Below, piece after piece: positions 21,862 to 31,648 of a DNA stretch of 64,000 nt. The notes beneath the pieces are model-generated. The model searched no databases and was not told where the DNA came from. It saw nothing but the letters and a program-made list of their open reading frames with translations. The DNA lies in contig CM070571.1 in the NCBI GenBank assembly GCA_036346355.1, positions 50,240,293 to 50,304,292 on the forward strand. The letters run 5' to 3'. Made by a program: the position numbers and the translations under genes. Origin of the DNA: Rhipidocladum racemiflorum. Its lineage: Eukaryota; Streptophyta; Magnoliopsida; Poales; Poaceae. The stretch's first letter is position 1. Each line of letters opens with the position of its first letter.

Positions 21862-23984
21862 ATGATTAATGTAAACATCACGTTGATGATGTTGGCTCCT
21901 ATAAAGCCAGGTCGCCAGGGCACCGAGGATTGCGCTCTTCCTCTGCATCGCCTTGGCCATGGTTCTTCAACCAAAAAAGGGGCTCTATCCACTCTTGGGC
22001 TCAACTACGTGAAGAGTTCAAAGGCGAACTTTCAAGGAAGTTACAAACGCCCCTTGCTTCCCAATCAACTCTTTACCGTTAAGCAAATGAAGGACGAGTC
22101 CACCCGAGACTTCCTCAAACGCTTCTCCTGCACGGAGCCAGGTGGCGATGCCCCTGACTCCACTGGCCATCAATGCATGCAAAGAAGGGTCGCTCCCGGA
22201 GAGCCGAATCGGGCGCTGGGAGAGATCCCCGAGAACGACTCCAACAACTCTTCGAGATCGTGGAGAAGTATGCCCGAGGGAAGGAGGATGACCTGGTCAA
22301 AAAGATCTCCTTCCACAAGCCGGAGGCCACTCGGAAGGGAGCCGAAAGGGTCCTCCGTATGAGCAAAGATCTAAGGACCGCCAAATGGGGGCCGCGACTC
22401 CAAGGTCCTCGCTGCGGGCCGACGCCCCACCTCGAGGGGATGGTTCTTCCAAAGGACCAAAGAAGGGTCCTAAAGGATCCTCGTGCCCGAGACAAGGGTC
22501 CTGGTGAGAGGAAGGCCACCAAGACCAAGGGGAGGGTCGTTGGTGTGCCTACCACAATATGGCGAGCATGATACCAACGAGTGCCGTCAATACGCCACCG
22601 AGGTGGCGAAACTCCTCGAAAGGGGGCCTGAACCACGCCGCAGAGATCATGCCTCTCCAAGCAATTCATCCCACGCCAGCTGTTCTCAGCGGGCTCCCAG
22701 GGGAGCCGCTGCAGGGTGGCGAGCGGGAGCTTCCTTTCCAAGCGCCGCAAAGACAAGTGAACGTCATAATGGGGGGGTTCAGCCTATGGGCATGAGTCTA
22801 AGCGGCAAAGAAAGGAATATGCGCGGGAAGTTAATGTTGTGGGGACGGCCCCCCGAAGCGTTCCTCCCAAATGGGCAAACATCACTCTGAGCTTCACAGC
22901 TGAGGATGCGAAGGACTTGAGGTTCCCCCATGATGACGCCCTCCTGGTGTCTGCCACAATATCCAATTGCGAAGTCTCTCGTATACGCGTCGACGGGGGA
23001 AGCTCCGAGGATGTACTTTATCTTCGAGCACTCAAGGAGTTGTGGGAGTCACGGGGGGGCTACCACCCCGGCATCCTGCTCCCATCTGACCGCCCCCTCA
23101 CGGGCTTCATCCCAGGAAAGTCCATCCAACCTCTGGGAAGGATTGAGCTCCTCATTACCTTCGGGTCACGGAAAACCATCGCATGCAGGCGGTCAGGTTC
23201 GACGTCGCTGACGTCGAGTCATCGTTTAACGTCATCATGGGAAGGGTGACTCTCAACCGCTTATGTGCAGCCGTCCATCAAAACTACCTATGCCTCAAGG
23301 TACCGGGACCTCGCTGGGTCATTACCGTGAGGAGCGATCAAGACTTGGCACGTCGTCTCTATCACAAAGAGGCCACCCACTTTGATGAAGTTATCTCCTC
23401 GACGTGGGAGTTCCAGAAGGGGCGGCATCCCCCTCGTCCCGAGGAGACATTGAAGGATCATTGTTTTTTGATCCATGTGTTTTTGATGATGAGTATTTGA
23501 ATATTCGAAGAGATTTGAAAAGATTTGAGTTGATTTGATTTTGGTTCAGTATTTGAAAAAGATTTGAAACCAATTTGAAACGATTTATTTTTTTTGGTTT
23601 CTTTATTTTAAAAATATCAGAAATCAGTTTGGTTATCCGAAAAAGTTTTGAATTTACGAACGAGTTTTGGTTCGTGTTTTGAAACTGTATTCTTAGGAAT
23701 ATTTGATGCAATTCACTCATGAGAATGGTTGCATGTATTAACTTGAGTCAAGTCGCGGACTTGGGCTCGGAAATTGTTTGTGTGTTTTTGTTCACGTGCA
23801 GGTGTTGCTTGAGGTCGAACGTGGTCGGTGACGGGACCGAGACTAGGTTCAGGGAGGAACTGAGGTTGTGAGGGTCGAGGGTGTCATGCGAGACGTTTGG
23901 ACTAGAGAACAGTGCACGTGAGATCGAGATCGCTATGTGTAGCGGCAAAGCGGCCGACGCGTGTTTACGAAATTTTTAAATGCA

Positions 23985-24230
23985 TTGTGTGTGAGTGTGC
24001 ATGCATGCATTGTGTGTGTGTGTGCATGCATACAAATGCATGTGTTACGTGAATGCATTTAATGTGTTGCATGCATGTGTGTGTGAGAATGCATAATGCA
24101 TGTAGTGTGTGTGCTATGCATGTGTGCTGTGTGGTTGCATTGCGTGTGTGAGTAGTGCACATGGAGTGTGTGTGTGCTAACGTGTGAGTGCGTGAGTGAG
24201 TGCTGTGGTGTGTGTGTGCAGCATATTGCT
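23985..24230. repeat. TG/GCATGCAT-rich tract inside the solo LTR
   Basis: Irregular microsatellite-like sequence made of TGTGTG and TGCATGCATG motifs. The minus strand is open as a His/Thr-rich repeat by chance. Alternating purine-pyrimidine DNA of this kind may adopt non-B structure. Confidence 0.85.
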
Positions 24231-24407
24231 TGTGTGCATGCGTTGCCAACCGAGCAGGCTGTTCTTTTTCCTTGTCGTGTTCGACGGTTTGCCACTGTGG
24301 TTCAAGCCGAGTGGATGGCTAGCGTGTGTGCAAGCAGTGTCGTCCGACAGAGCCAGGCAATTTGCCGTGGTCCGAGAGGAGGTTTTGCATTTAATGCTTG
24401 CCTAATC

Positions 24408-24475
24408 CGAATACAAGAAGAAATCGGTGGTCGTGGAGTCCGAATACAAGAAGAAATCGGTGGTCGTGGAGTCCT
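24408..24475. repeat. Exact 33-bp tandem duplication
   Basis: CCGAATACAAGAAGAAATCG plus GTGGTCGTGGAGT occurs twice in a row in the U3-like part of the solo LTR, just upstream of TTTAAATAGAGG (about 24475), which could be the LTR TATA region. Confidence 0.9.
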
Positions 24476-25016
24476 TTAAATAGAGGTTGTAAGGACTTAG
24501 AAATTCAAGCAATTGATCAAGCAAACAATTGTTCAATCAAGCACAAGGTGCAAAGAAGAGCTTGTATGCTCTATTAGTTTGTTTAGGTTTTCTAATCGTT
24601 GAAGATTAGAAGATTGTTTGTGTCATCTTGTTGAAGATGGCTTTGGAATAAAAGAGATAAGTTTATGCAAAATTCTTTTCGCTTTGATTCTTGATTAGAA
24701 GATTTGTTCTTCGTTTTATTAGAACTAGTTCTTGTTCTTGTTCGATTTGTTTCGCTGATTAGTCTAGGGTTTTGATCTCTAAGATATTAGATATTCTTCC
24801 GCTGTTTAGGGGTAATTAATTTTTCGAAAGAAAACGTTAAATTTTATTCGGCATCTATTCACCCCCCCTCTAGTTGCCTACTCGGTCCTACATACATGGC
24901 AAGAGACGACCCCTCCGTGAAGTACTTCAAACCTCGTCCCGAAGGAGGGCTAAATGATATGCGGCTCTTCGGCCCGAACGATGAGCGCTTTGTCCGGGTC
25001 GGAGTCTACGTCTCCC

Positions 25017-25075
25017 CGGAGGCATACCCCGCGGGAGGTCTACGTCTCCCCGGAGGCATACCTCCCGGAGTTCCT
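25017..25075. repeat. ~33-bp tandem duplication
   Basis: GTCTACGTCTCCCCGGAGGC occurs at about 25009 and again at about 25040, followed in each case by ATACC. It lies at the end of the gypsy coding relic. Confidence 0.8.
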
Positions 25076-25139
25076 TTACGCCCGTGGGAGATTTACGCCC
25101 TCCTCGGGCGCGCCCTGGAAGTCCTCACAGGAACTTGAG

Positions 25140-25520
25140 TGACGTCACCAAATCCCCTGTGGGGCCCCGAAGTCATGGGTCTACTCCCTTGAGACAATCC
25201 CATGGGACCCACTACCTCCCCGCCAGAATGACTAAGATGCCCCCACTTAGGCTGGTCTAGTAGGGGTAGAATGGTATTTTTATGTAACAGACTGAGTGCC
25301 TATAAATACTCATCAGAACCCCTCATGTGGGGAGCTCATTGAATACAAGAACAACAATCGTGTATTCTCCGGAGTCTCGACAGGAGACATCCTCTACTCC
25401 CTGGAACACACCGACAGGAGTGGGGTGTCTTCCTTAAAACCTCGTGTCGCATTTACTCTTGTGGACGACAACCCGTGAACCGACCGGCATCCGCTCTCTT
25501 TTCCATGTCCTGTTTCCGAA
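25140..25520 (+). other. LTR-like regulatory region of the gypsy element
   Basis: After the polyprotein relic the sequence has promoter features: CCTATAAATACTC at about 25299, a downstream GAATACAAGAACAACAATCG and a C-rich leader. This is the usual layout of U3-R-U5 in grass gypsy LTRs. The exact LTR ends and a second LTR were not found. Confidence 0.45.
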
Positions 25521-26379
25521 CCTACGACAGATATATCCCCGCATTTCATAAAAATTTGAAATGACATCGTTGACATTCATGAAATTTGGTTAATGTATAA
25601 CCATGGTCATTAGAAATTATAATGGTGAACGTATAATGAGTACAAGATGATTAGAAGATGAAATGACAGTAGCAATGTACTGAGTAGATTATTGGAATGA
25701 TCAAAGAAATAATGGCTATTAGTACACAATTAGAATTACTTGTACTACACAACATGACGATATTAGTAGGCAGAATAGCTGCTGAAATGAGAAACTTCGG
25801 CGTAATATTACGTACATGAAATAATAGCCATAGCAAGGTACTTGAAATATACGTAGATGAAATGACACCCTTGTCTATCTCTGGTAAATTTGGTAAAAAT
25901 CAATAACGGAATGTAATTGGAATCAAACTTTGAAAATTTTACAGATGGATTCTGATAACATTACAAACCCTGTGTAAACTACATATCTCATACAATATAA
26001 TTATATGTTGTCATATGTTTTGACCATATGTAACCATACGATTAATTCATTCATCATTAAAATTTGAATAAAATTGGTGGTGCAATAATATTATTGTGTT
26101 GTATCGTAATGCTACAGAAATCGATTAAGTAGTCCGCTTCACATATGGTATGGGGATGAGCCCAAGAATGTGTAGGGCCCATTTGTCAAGATGCACAATT
26201 GCATGTACATACGCATAAATCAGAATCCACCGATAGAGTTGCGCACAATAGCAAGAGCTGGTCGCACGAGCTCTTAGTATTGACCGGCGGGCGCATAAGC
26301 TTGTGGTAGATGGGGTTAGACCCCATGTATCGCCAAATAGCTCGCTTACGTGTACAAATTTATTCGAGCTCCGTAGAGC
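25521..26379. other. AT-rich, no gene recognised
   Basis: AT-rich sequence with many short ATGA or AATG runs and no convincing ORF. It could be an old MITE or the upstream part of the MULE that follows. Confidence 0.4.
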
Positions 26380-26835
26380 AAGCGCCTGGTGATTCTACAT
26401 GGAGAAGGCCGCAGAGGAAGGGTGCGCACTAGGTGTTCACGTGAGGTTGGTCCCTCGCACTTCTGCCGGGGAGGCAGGGACGAGCCGAGCATAGGAGGGG
26501 GACATGGAGGTTCATTTTGACGAACAACCGCAACTCGAAGAGGATATTGGCATGAGCTCGCAGCAAGTCTCCAATGAAGGGGGCTTGGCAGGGACTGGCG
26601 ACACGGATGCGCCCGTTCCTGAGGTTGATGCAGATGCCCTAGGGGACAACCGTGACCCTGCTGATGGTGATGGTCCTAACGAAGATGAGGACCCAGGGCC
26701 AGTAATCGCGTTTTTGCACTCGCTGGACCCGGCTAACTGTGTTATAGCAGGCTTGGAGGATATTTCAAGGTGGGGCAATGACCATCGTGACATACAAGTC
26801 GGGCAGGAGTTTGCCACGAGCAACACCAGTCAACC

Positions 26836-27480
26836 CAGATCCCAGAACTTGCACACCGAAGCTGCATCTCTAATAGCCCCGTTGAATAGGAGGGCGAAGG
26901 TTTCGAACTTTTTTATAGAAGGGGGGCTTCGACCTTCTTAGGAAGAGCCATACGAGGCTGCTCACGTACGGTTCGGGAGTCGAGCCACTGCACAGGGGCT
27001 TAGGTCAACACTTATATATTAGCAAGTCATCAATTGGCCTACGTAGTAGTAGAGGAAGTAGTTGTTCGGATCAGATGTAGGGGATAGTTTCTGGAGCTAC
27101 ACATTAGTAGTGTATCTCTCTGCTCGCACCACCGATGAGAGCATTCACAGAGATCTCGCTTTGAAAACCTCGCCTCCGCTTCGAATAGGATAGGAAGGAA
27201 CGGGTTTGGTCTTCCTGGCATACAGCTTTCCAAATCCAAATCAATTTAAGTAGAGGAGTCTCTAAAAAACTTATACCCTGCCTCAGGCTTACCAACATTA
27301 TGTTAAGAGTGTGAGATCTGATGAAGGGAATCAAAGATGGGAAATCTTTATGCATGAACTTAGTCCACGGGAACTAGCCTTTGTCAAAGTAATAAATAAA
27401 ATGAGAGGGGGGAGAACTACCTAGTATCAAATTCACAAAGCAAAGACACTTAGTAGTTGACATCTTTCTTTCTCGTGAAG
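26836..27480 (+). other. Organelle-derived (probably mitochondrial) insertion
   Basis: A stretch without transposase similarity interrupts the MULE fragment. It contains a recognisable group II intron 3' end (domains V and VI, listed separately) followed by sequence of a different, organelle-like character. Group II introns of this type are in plant mitochondrial and plastid genes, so a nuclear copy implies DNA transfer from an organelle. The mitochondrion is favoured because the domain V sequence differs from the usual plastid form. The limits are approximate, judged from where transposase similarity stops and restarts. Confidence 0.6.
26945..27008 (+). ncRNA. Group II intron domains V and VI (fragment)
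   Basis: GAGCCATACGAGG, loop CTGC, TCACGTACGGTTC (26945-26974) matches the group II domain V pattern, with GAGCC pairing to GGTTC and the ACGTACGG strand typical of the family. It is followed at about 26979-27008 by GTCGAGCCACTGCACAGGGG and CTTAGGTCAAC, consistent with a domain VI stem with a bulged A near the end. The 5' half of the intron is not seen nearby, so splicing is not expected. The element lies in nuclear transposon DNA. Confidence 0.7.
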
Positions 27481-28052
27481 GACGGTTGATGCAGCTTCTG
27501 CAATAATTACGCTGGTGACCCGGCGTGACCACCGTGTGTCACGGTCGGAGCCGAACGCCTTCGAGCTTAGATGCACGAAAGGGCAGGAGTGCGGCTTCTA
27601 TGTTCGTGCTCACCGCCCTAAACATTGGCACCGTTTCATTATAGGTCAAGACAATCCGCACATCGCACCGAGGCGGTTGTTTGGAACACAAGCTGCGCTG
27701 TGAAATCCAAATTCATCGCAAGAAATCCTGTTAGGCGTGCTGCAGGCCGACATAAGTCTTAGGCCGGCAACCATAATTGCTGAGCTGCAGAACATGACAG
27801 GGATGTCCATAAACTACTTACATGCCTGGCGAGCAAAGCAGATGACTTTAAAAATGTTGTTTGGTGGTTTTATGGAGTCCTTTAATTGGACTCCACGTTT
27901 ACTATGGTGGATAGCTTCAACAAATCCGAGCTCTGAACATGCTATTGCTGTTGAACCGGTGCAGCTTCCAGATGGAACGGTGGCTCCAGAACACTACTAC
28001 CTCCTTAGGGTGTTCTGGACGTTCGGCACATGCATCACGGCATTCAGCAACT

Positions 28053-28121
28053 TTATTTTCATGCTGTATATTTCCGCTATTTTCTATTTTCGTGTTGTAT
28101 ATTTGAGCATTTTCCCCCAGT
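28053..28121 (-). repeat. Inverted copy of the 21.4-kb junction repeat
   Basis: Read on the minus strand it gives GGGGGAAAATGCTCAAATAT, then ACAACACGAAAATAG, GCGGAAATATACAGCATGAA. It is clearly related to 21399-21465 on the plus strand. It sits exactly where the MULE transposase is truncated. Confidence 0.8.
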
Positions 28122-29590
28122 AATTGCGCAATCGCATGAAGATACTGGCGGATGGTGGTAGCTAGCGATGGGAAATAGATACAATTATATGTATTATCTT
28201 ACTACCACATTCGATATGATACAGTATAGGTTTTCTTATCCGATTAACAATTTATCCTGTATTCGTATTTGTATAAAAAAATATGGATATGAATACGATG
28301 ACGTAAAAAGATAATATGTCACTAATATCATCACATTTACGTAAGTTTTGATGATTTCGAATCTGACCGAATTAAGAAGATATTCAATTCAAATTTATAA
28401 TTTTATTCGCATTCTTTTAAAAAATATGAGTACGAACGTGATTTCACCACTATTAAATTCATATTCAATCCTTCCTTTCTCATCATGGTTGAATATTGTT
28501 GATTACTAGGCCTGATTTGGTTCGGCTCTGACGGCTTCTCAAAGAAAGTCAAGCCATCAGGCCAAACAGGTCACTCAAACATTTGGAGAAGCTAGCGGTG
28601 ATTGTTGTTTAAACTAGATGCAAAGTGGCCTGTGTGTTGCTGCGGGCGGAAAGAATTGTCGAGATAGACGGATAATTTAATAGAGAGAAAATATTTTTTC
28701 GGAATACTTGAAAAAATATAACTCCAAAAATGTTGCTGCAGACTGAAAGAATTATCAAGATAGACAGCGAATATAACAAAAAGAGGAAATGTTTTTTCGA
28801 AATACTTAAAAAATATGCCTCTAGAAAAGTTTTAAGAATTCTTAAAAAAATTTGGATTTTGTTTTGAAAATTTAAAAAATTTGGGGAAAAATAGTTTTTT
28901 AAAAATAAAATAACCATAGCTCAGGTGGAAAACGGATCAAGTTATTTTTGAAAAATTATTTTTTGGAAAATAAAATCATTGATATTATATGATATATGAT
29001 TTCACATGTTGTCACGGGCGTTTTTTGAATTTTAATAGAGAAAAAATTTTCTAGAAAAACTGAGAAAGTAAAAAATGGAAAAGCTATCATTTTTAATAAT
29101 TTTAAAAATTTATTTTTTTGGATTTTATTGAAATAATTTACTGTAGAAGTTTCCTTGAAAAAATTTTGAGTAAACAAAATAATTTAAAAATATGAAAACA
29201 AATTATCTGTATTCTTATTAAAATTATCTATATCGAAGAAAAAAATGTGAAAACAAATATAATAAAGCAATTATCCATCCGTATCTAATCCATTTTCACC
29301 ACTATTGTTAAGCTGACCAAGCTTACTGTGAATCCAAACACACCCTCTATCTCGTGGCTAACACTTTATTACCTTCGTCCATCTCGTCCTCCACCTCGTC
29401 TACATTCTCAAACATGGCATAGTAATACATATTCATTACACTATAACGTGACGATCAATCTTGGCACATTTTCAATATAATGACTCATATGGAATGAATG
29501 GTAGGACATTGGGCTCCTATGCCATCTGGTTGCAATGGCATATGATGCCAATAAAAAAAAGAGAGCTACTAGAGTACGGTATCCATCATT
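28122..29590. other. AT-rich block with possible MITE ends
   Basis: Very AT-rich, dominated by runs such as TTTTTTGAAAAATT and AAATAAAAT, with no plausible gene. GGCCTGATTTGGTTCGGCTC at about 28509 and, inverted, TAGGGTGTGTTTGGATTCAC (ending about 29346) resemble the GGCCTGTTTGGTT ends of hAT or PIF-type MITEs. If both belong to one element, it would be ~840 bp. No clean target duplication was found. Confidence 0.4.
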
Positions 29591-29804
29591 TTCTCATCCA
29601 GCAGGATACCTCGTAGCTTCGCGCGCCTCAGCCTCCACCCCCACCCTCGCCTCCCCCTACGGACGGCGGCAAGCTCACCGCCTCACCGCGCCGCCGGGTC
29701 TCCTTCCTCCGCGGCTACCCCGCCCAACCTAATATTCAGTGTGCCGCTGCTTCACTATGCCTCCATATGCCACTGCCCACGCCGGGCCACCACCACCCCA
29801 GCCC

Positions 29805-30213
29805 TGTGGCAGAGCTAGGATTTTAGATAAGTTTGATCCAACTTTTTTTTAAAAATGCAACAGGCCAACATATAAATATAGAATGTATCAAAACTATAAT
29901 ACTTTTAGTAATAAGGTTTTGCAATAGTTCAGAGAATATTACTATACTACTTCTTGTCGGGTTTACACCTTCTAATGGCCATGAAAGTCTCGATTATATC
30001 ATCCTCATCCACTTTGGAGAATATATCTCACTCAATGAAGATGACTAGACAATCATCCAAAAGACTATCATACATCCTATTTCTCAACTTATTCTTGATA
30101 AACATCATTGCAGAAAATGCCCATTCAACACTTGCCATCACCACTGGTAGAAAATGCCCTTTCAACATTATGACTGAATTCAGACTCTTTTGAAGTATAA
30201 TCAATAAAGATGA
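29805..30213 (-). mobile_element. hAT transposase relic, C-terminal dimerisation region (copy B)
   Basis: The minus strand encodes ASVEWAFSAMMFIKNKLRNR and DSLLDDCLVIFIE as in copy A (about 30149-30028). The left end is again GGCAGAGCTAGGATTTTAG. One residue before the motif differs from copy A (VMASVEW against VTASVEW). It is only a fragment and carries no catalytic region. Confidence 0.75.
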
Positions 30214-30259
30214 TGAATTTGACAACAAGATGTAAGATCACATGCCACAAGACCGACAA

Positions 30260-30263
<4 letters not shown>

Positions 30264-30292
<29 letters not shown>
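30264..30292. repeat. (GA)n microsatellite
   Basis: About 14 GA units, longer than in copy A. Confidence 0.95.
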
Positions 30293-30296
<4 letters not shown>

Positions 30297-30330
30297 TATT
30301 ACAAATTTTCAATGCATGTTACGCAAAGGC

Positions 30331-31648
30331 AAGTATGAGCTGTGGTTTGGGTAAGCATCGGGCCAAAAATAAGCAAATATTACTAACATTAAAGGCTACA
30401 GATATTACGGTATAGCAAAAAGTACAAAGACAAATACACAATCAAAAATAAATTTAAATTGTTGAATGTTAAGCATGGAATTCAAATTTAAACCTAAATC
30501 AATCTATTTTGCATACAATTTGGTACAAAAGCGCAAGCCAAATTACGATGCTTTCCAAGCCTAAATAATATATTTAAGTGCATATCTAGAAACAGAAAGA
30601 ACGGGGTCCTTCTTAAGAATAAAGCTGCAAAGCCTTTCAAGGCATAGAGTATGGTCTAAATTAAGTCTGGGTTGAAGGCATTGATGATGACAAACTCAAC
30701 AATCTGAAATATGCAAGAGAAAAATAAATTAGGCCGGGCGTTGAAAGTGGTAGGTGGAATATAACCTTATCTGTCGTAGGTTTACAAAAGTGCTGACCAA
30801 TTGATCATGATAAGTCCATGAAGCATCATCAAAAGAGGATAGTACAAATTGCGATAGTTTAAATAAGTACAAAACTTACATAAAGCAAAGCTTTCGATGC
30901 CCTATTATATGGCTGCTTCTCTCGATCATCACCAATCAGAAACAAACATTCCCTATACCGAAACCAACATATTCTGTTATGATCAGGAAGTTACAAGATG
31001 ACAATGTCTTCGACCTCTTCATCATGTATTTCTATTACATAAAATTGGGTCTAATCAATTAATCACGAAACGTGTAAGTTGCTCGAATCTAGCAATTAAA
31101 GATAACTACAAACGAAACCAAACATTTACATAGCTAATGGCTAATTTGGCTTGCGCGGGAGTTGTGAGGTGGGTGGCGGTGGGAGTCGAGATGCGGCCGA
31201 CGGCGGGAGCGGGGATCGAGCGGCGGCGGCGGGAGTTGAGAGGCGGGCGGGAGTCGAGAGGTGGGCGGCGGCGGGAGTTGTGAGGTAGGCGGGAGTCGAG
31301 AGGTGGGCGACGGCGGGAGTCGAGAGGTGGCCGATGGTGGGAGCGGGGATCAAGCGGCGGCGGCGACGGGAGTTGAGAGGCGGGCGGGAGTCGAGAGGTG
31401 GGCGGCGGCGGGAGTCGAGAGGCGGGCGGGAGTCGAGAGGCGGCCGATGGCGGGAGCGGAGCTCAATCATCGGTGGAGCTAGGGCTTGCTTGACTGCGCT
31501 CCTCTTCTAATGGCTAGGCGCCTGGGTGGACTAGGCCGAAGTAGCAGGCATCGGGCCCAAATCAAATTAAACAGTATATATACATTGTTATTTGGGCTGA
31601 GCCTCGGGCCCAGCCCCAGCTGACTCCGAGGCCCAGCCTTCGCCTCAA
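30331..31648. mobile_element. Non-autonomous hAT-like element (copy B)
   Basis: The same insertion as 11200-12475, flanked by GCAAAGGC at 30323-30330 and 31649-31656. The left terminus has decayed (AAGTATGAGCTGTGGTTTGG against AGTGGCGGAGCCAGGGTTTG in copy A), while the target duplication is intact. It includes the GC-rich minisatellite 31150-31460, longer than in copy A. Confidence 0.8.

Larger units (their letters stand above)
23462..24892 (+). mobile_element. Solo LTR of a large copia (SIRE/Angela-like) element
   Basis: A 1,431-bp block starting TGTTTTTTGATCCATG and ending CTCGGTCCTACA, a TG...CA pair. The final stretch TTCACCCCCCCTCTAGTTGC is the 3' LTR end style of large plant copia elements. 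Its flanks are ATCAT (23457-23461) and TACAT (24893-24897), an imperfect 5-bp duplication. It splits the gypsy polyprotein, which reads on across the join. No internal sequence remains, so LTR-LTR recombination is likely. Confidence 0.7.
21862..25139 (+). pseudogene. Ty3/gypsy gag-protease relic, interrupted by a solo LTR
   Basis: Degenerate polyprotein of a Ty3/gypsy retrotransposon. The gag region (about 21980-22330) reads WAQLREEFKGEL and KKISFHKPEATRKGAERVLR in different frames. A basic linker follows. A retropepsin-like domain reads DDALLVSATISNCEVSRIRV, then DGGSSEDVLYLRALKEL (about 22935-23040) and NVIMGRVTLNRLCAAVHQNY (about 23230-23290). DGGSS in place of DTGSS is common in plant gypsy lineages of the Tat type. 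The sequence is cut after EETLKDH at 23461 and resumes at 24893 with MARDDPSVKYFKPRPEGGL. Reverse transcriptase and integrase are absent. Confidence 0.75.
26380..28055 (+). pseudogene. Second MULE transposase fragment, interrupted
   Basis: N-terminal part of a Mutator-like transposase. A 145-codon frame (26504-26940) has an acidic region VPEVDADALGDNRDPADGDG and a block PVIAFLHSLDPANCVIAGLE. After the organelle-like insert, the DNA-binding region continues (27515-27700: VSRSEPNAFELRCTKGQECG, FYVRAHRPKHW), then LHAWRAKQMTLKMLFGGF (about 27810-27870) and YLLRVFWTFGTCITAFSN (about 28000-28055). The last motif immediately precedes the DDE domain in MULE transposases, but the catalytic domain is missing: the sequence breaks into the AT-rich junction repeat at 28053. 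It is a relative of the 0.3-2.7 kb transposase, not an identical copy. Confidence 0.75.

Noticed and set aside
22115..22756. 213-codon minus-strand frame
   Set aside because: It lies opposite the gypsy gag region, has no family motif, and is a shadow of the GC-rich coding strand.
23965..24295. His/Thr/Cys-rich minus-strand frames
   Set aside because: Translation of a TG/CATG-rich microsatellite-like tract.
24880..25500. Possible independent gene with start MARDDPSVKYFKP
   Set aside because: It continues the gypsy polyprotein interrupted by the solo LTR, and an LTR-like promoter follows.
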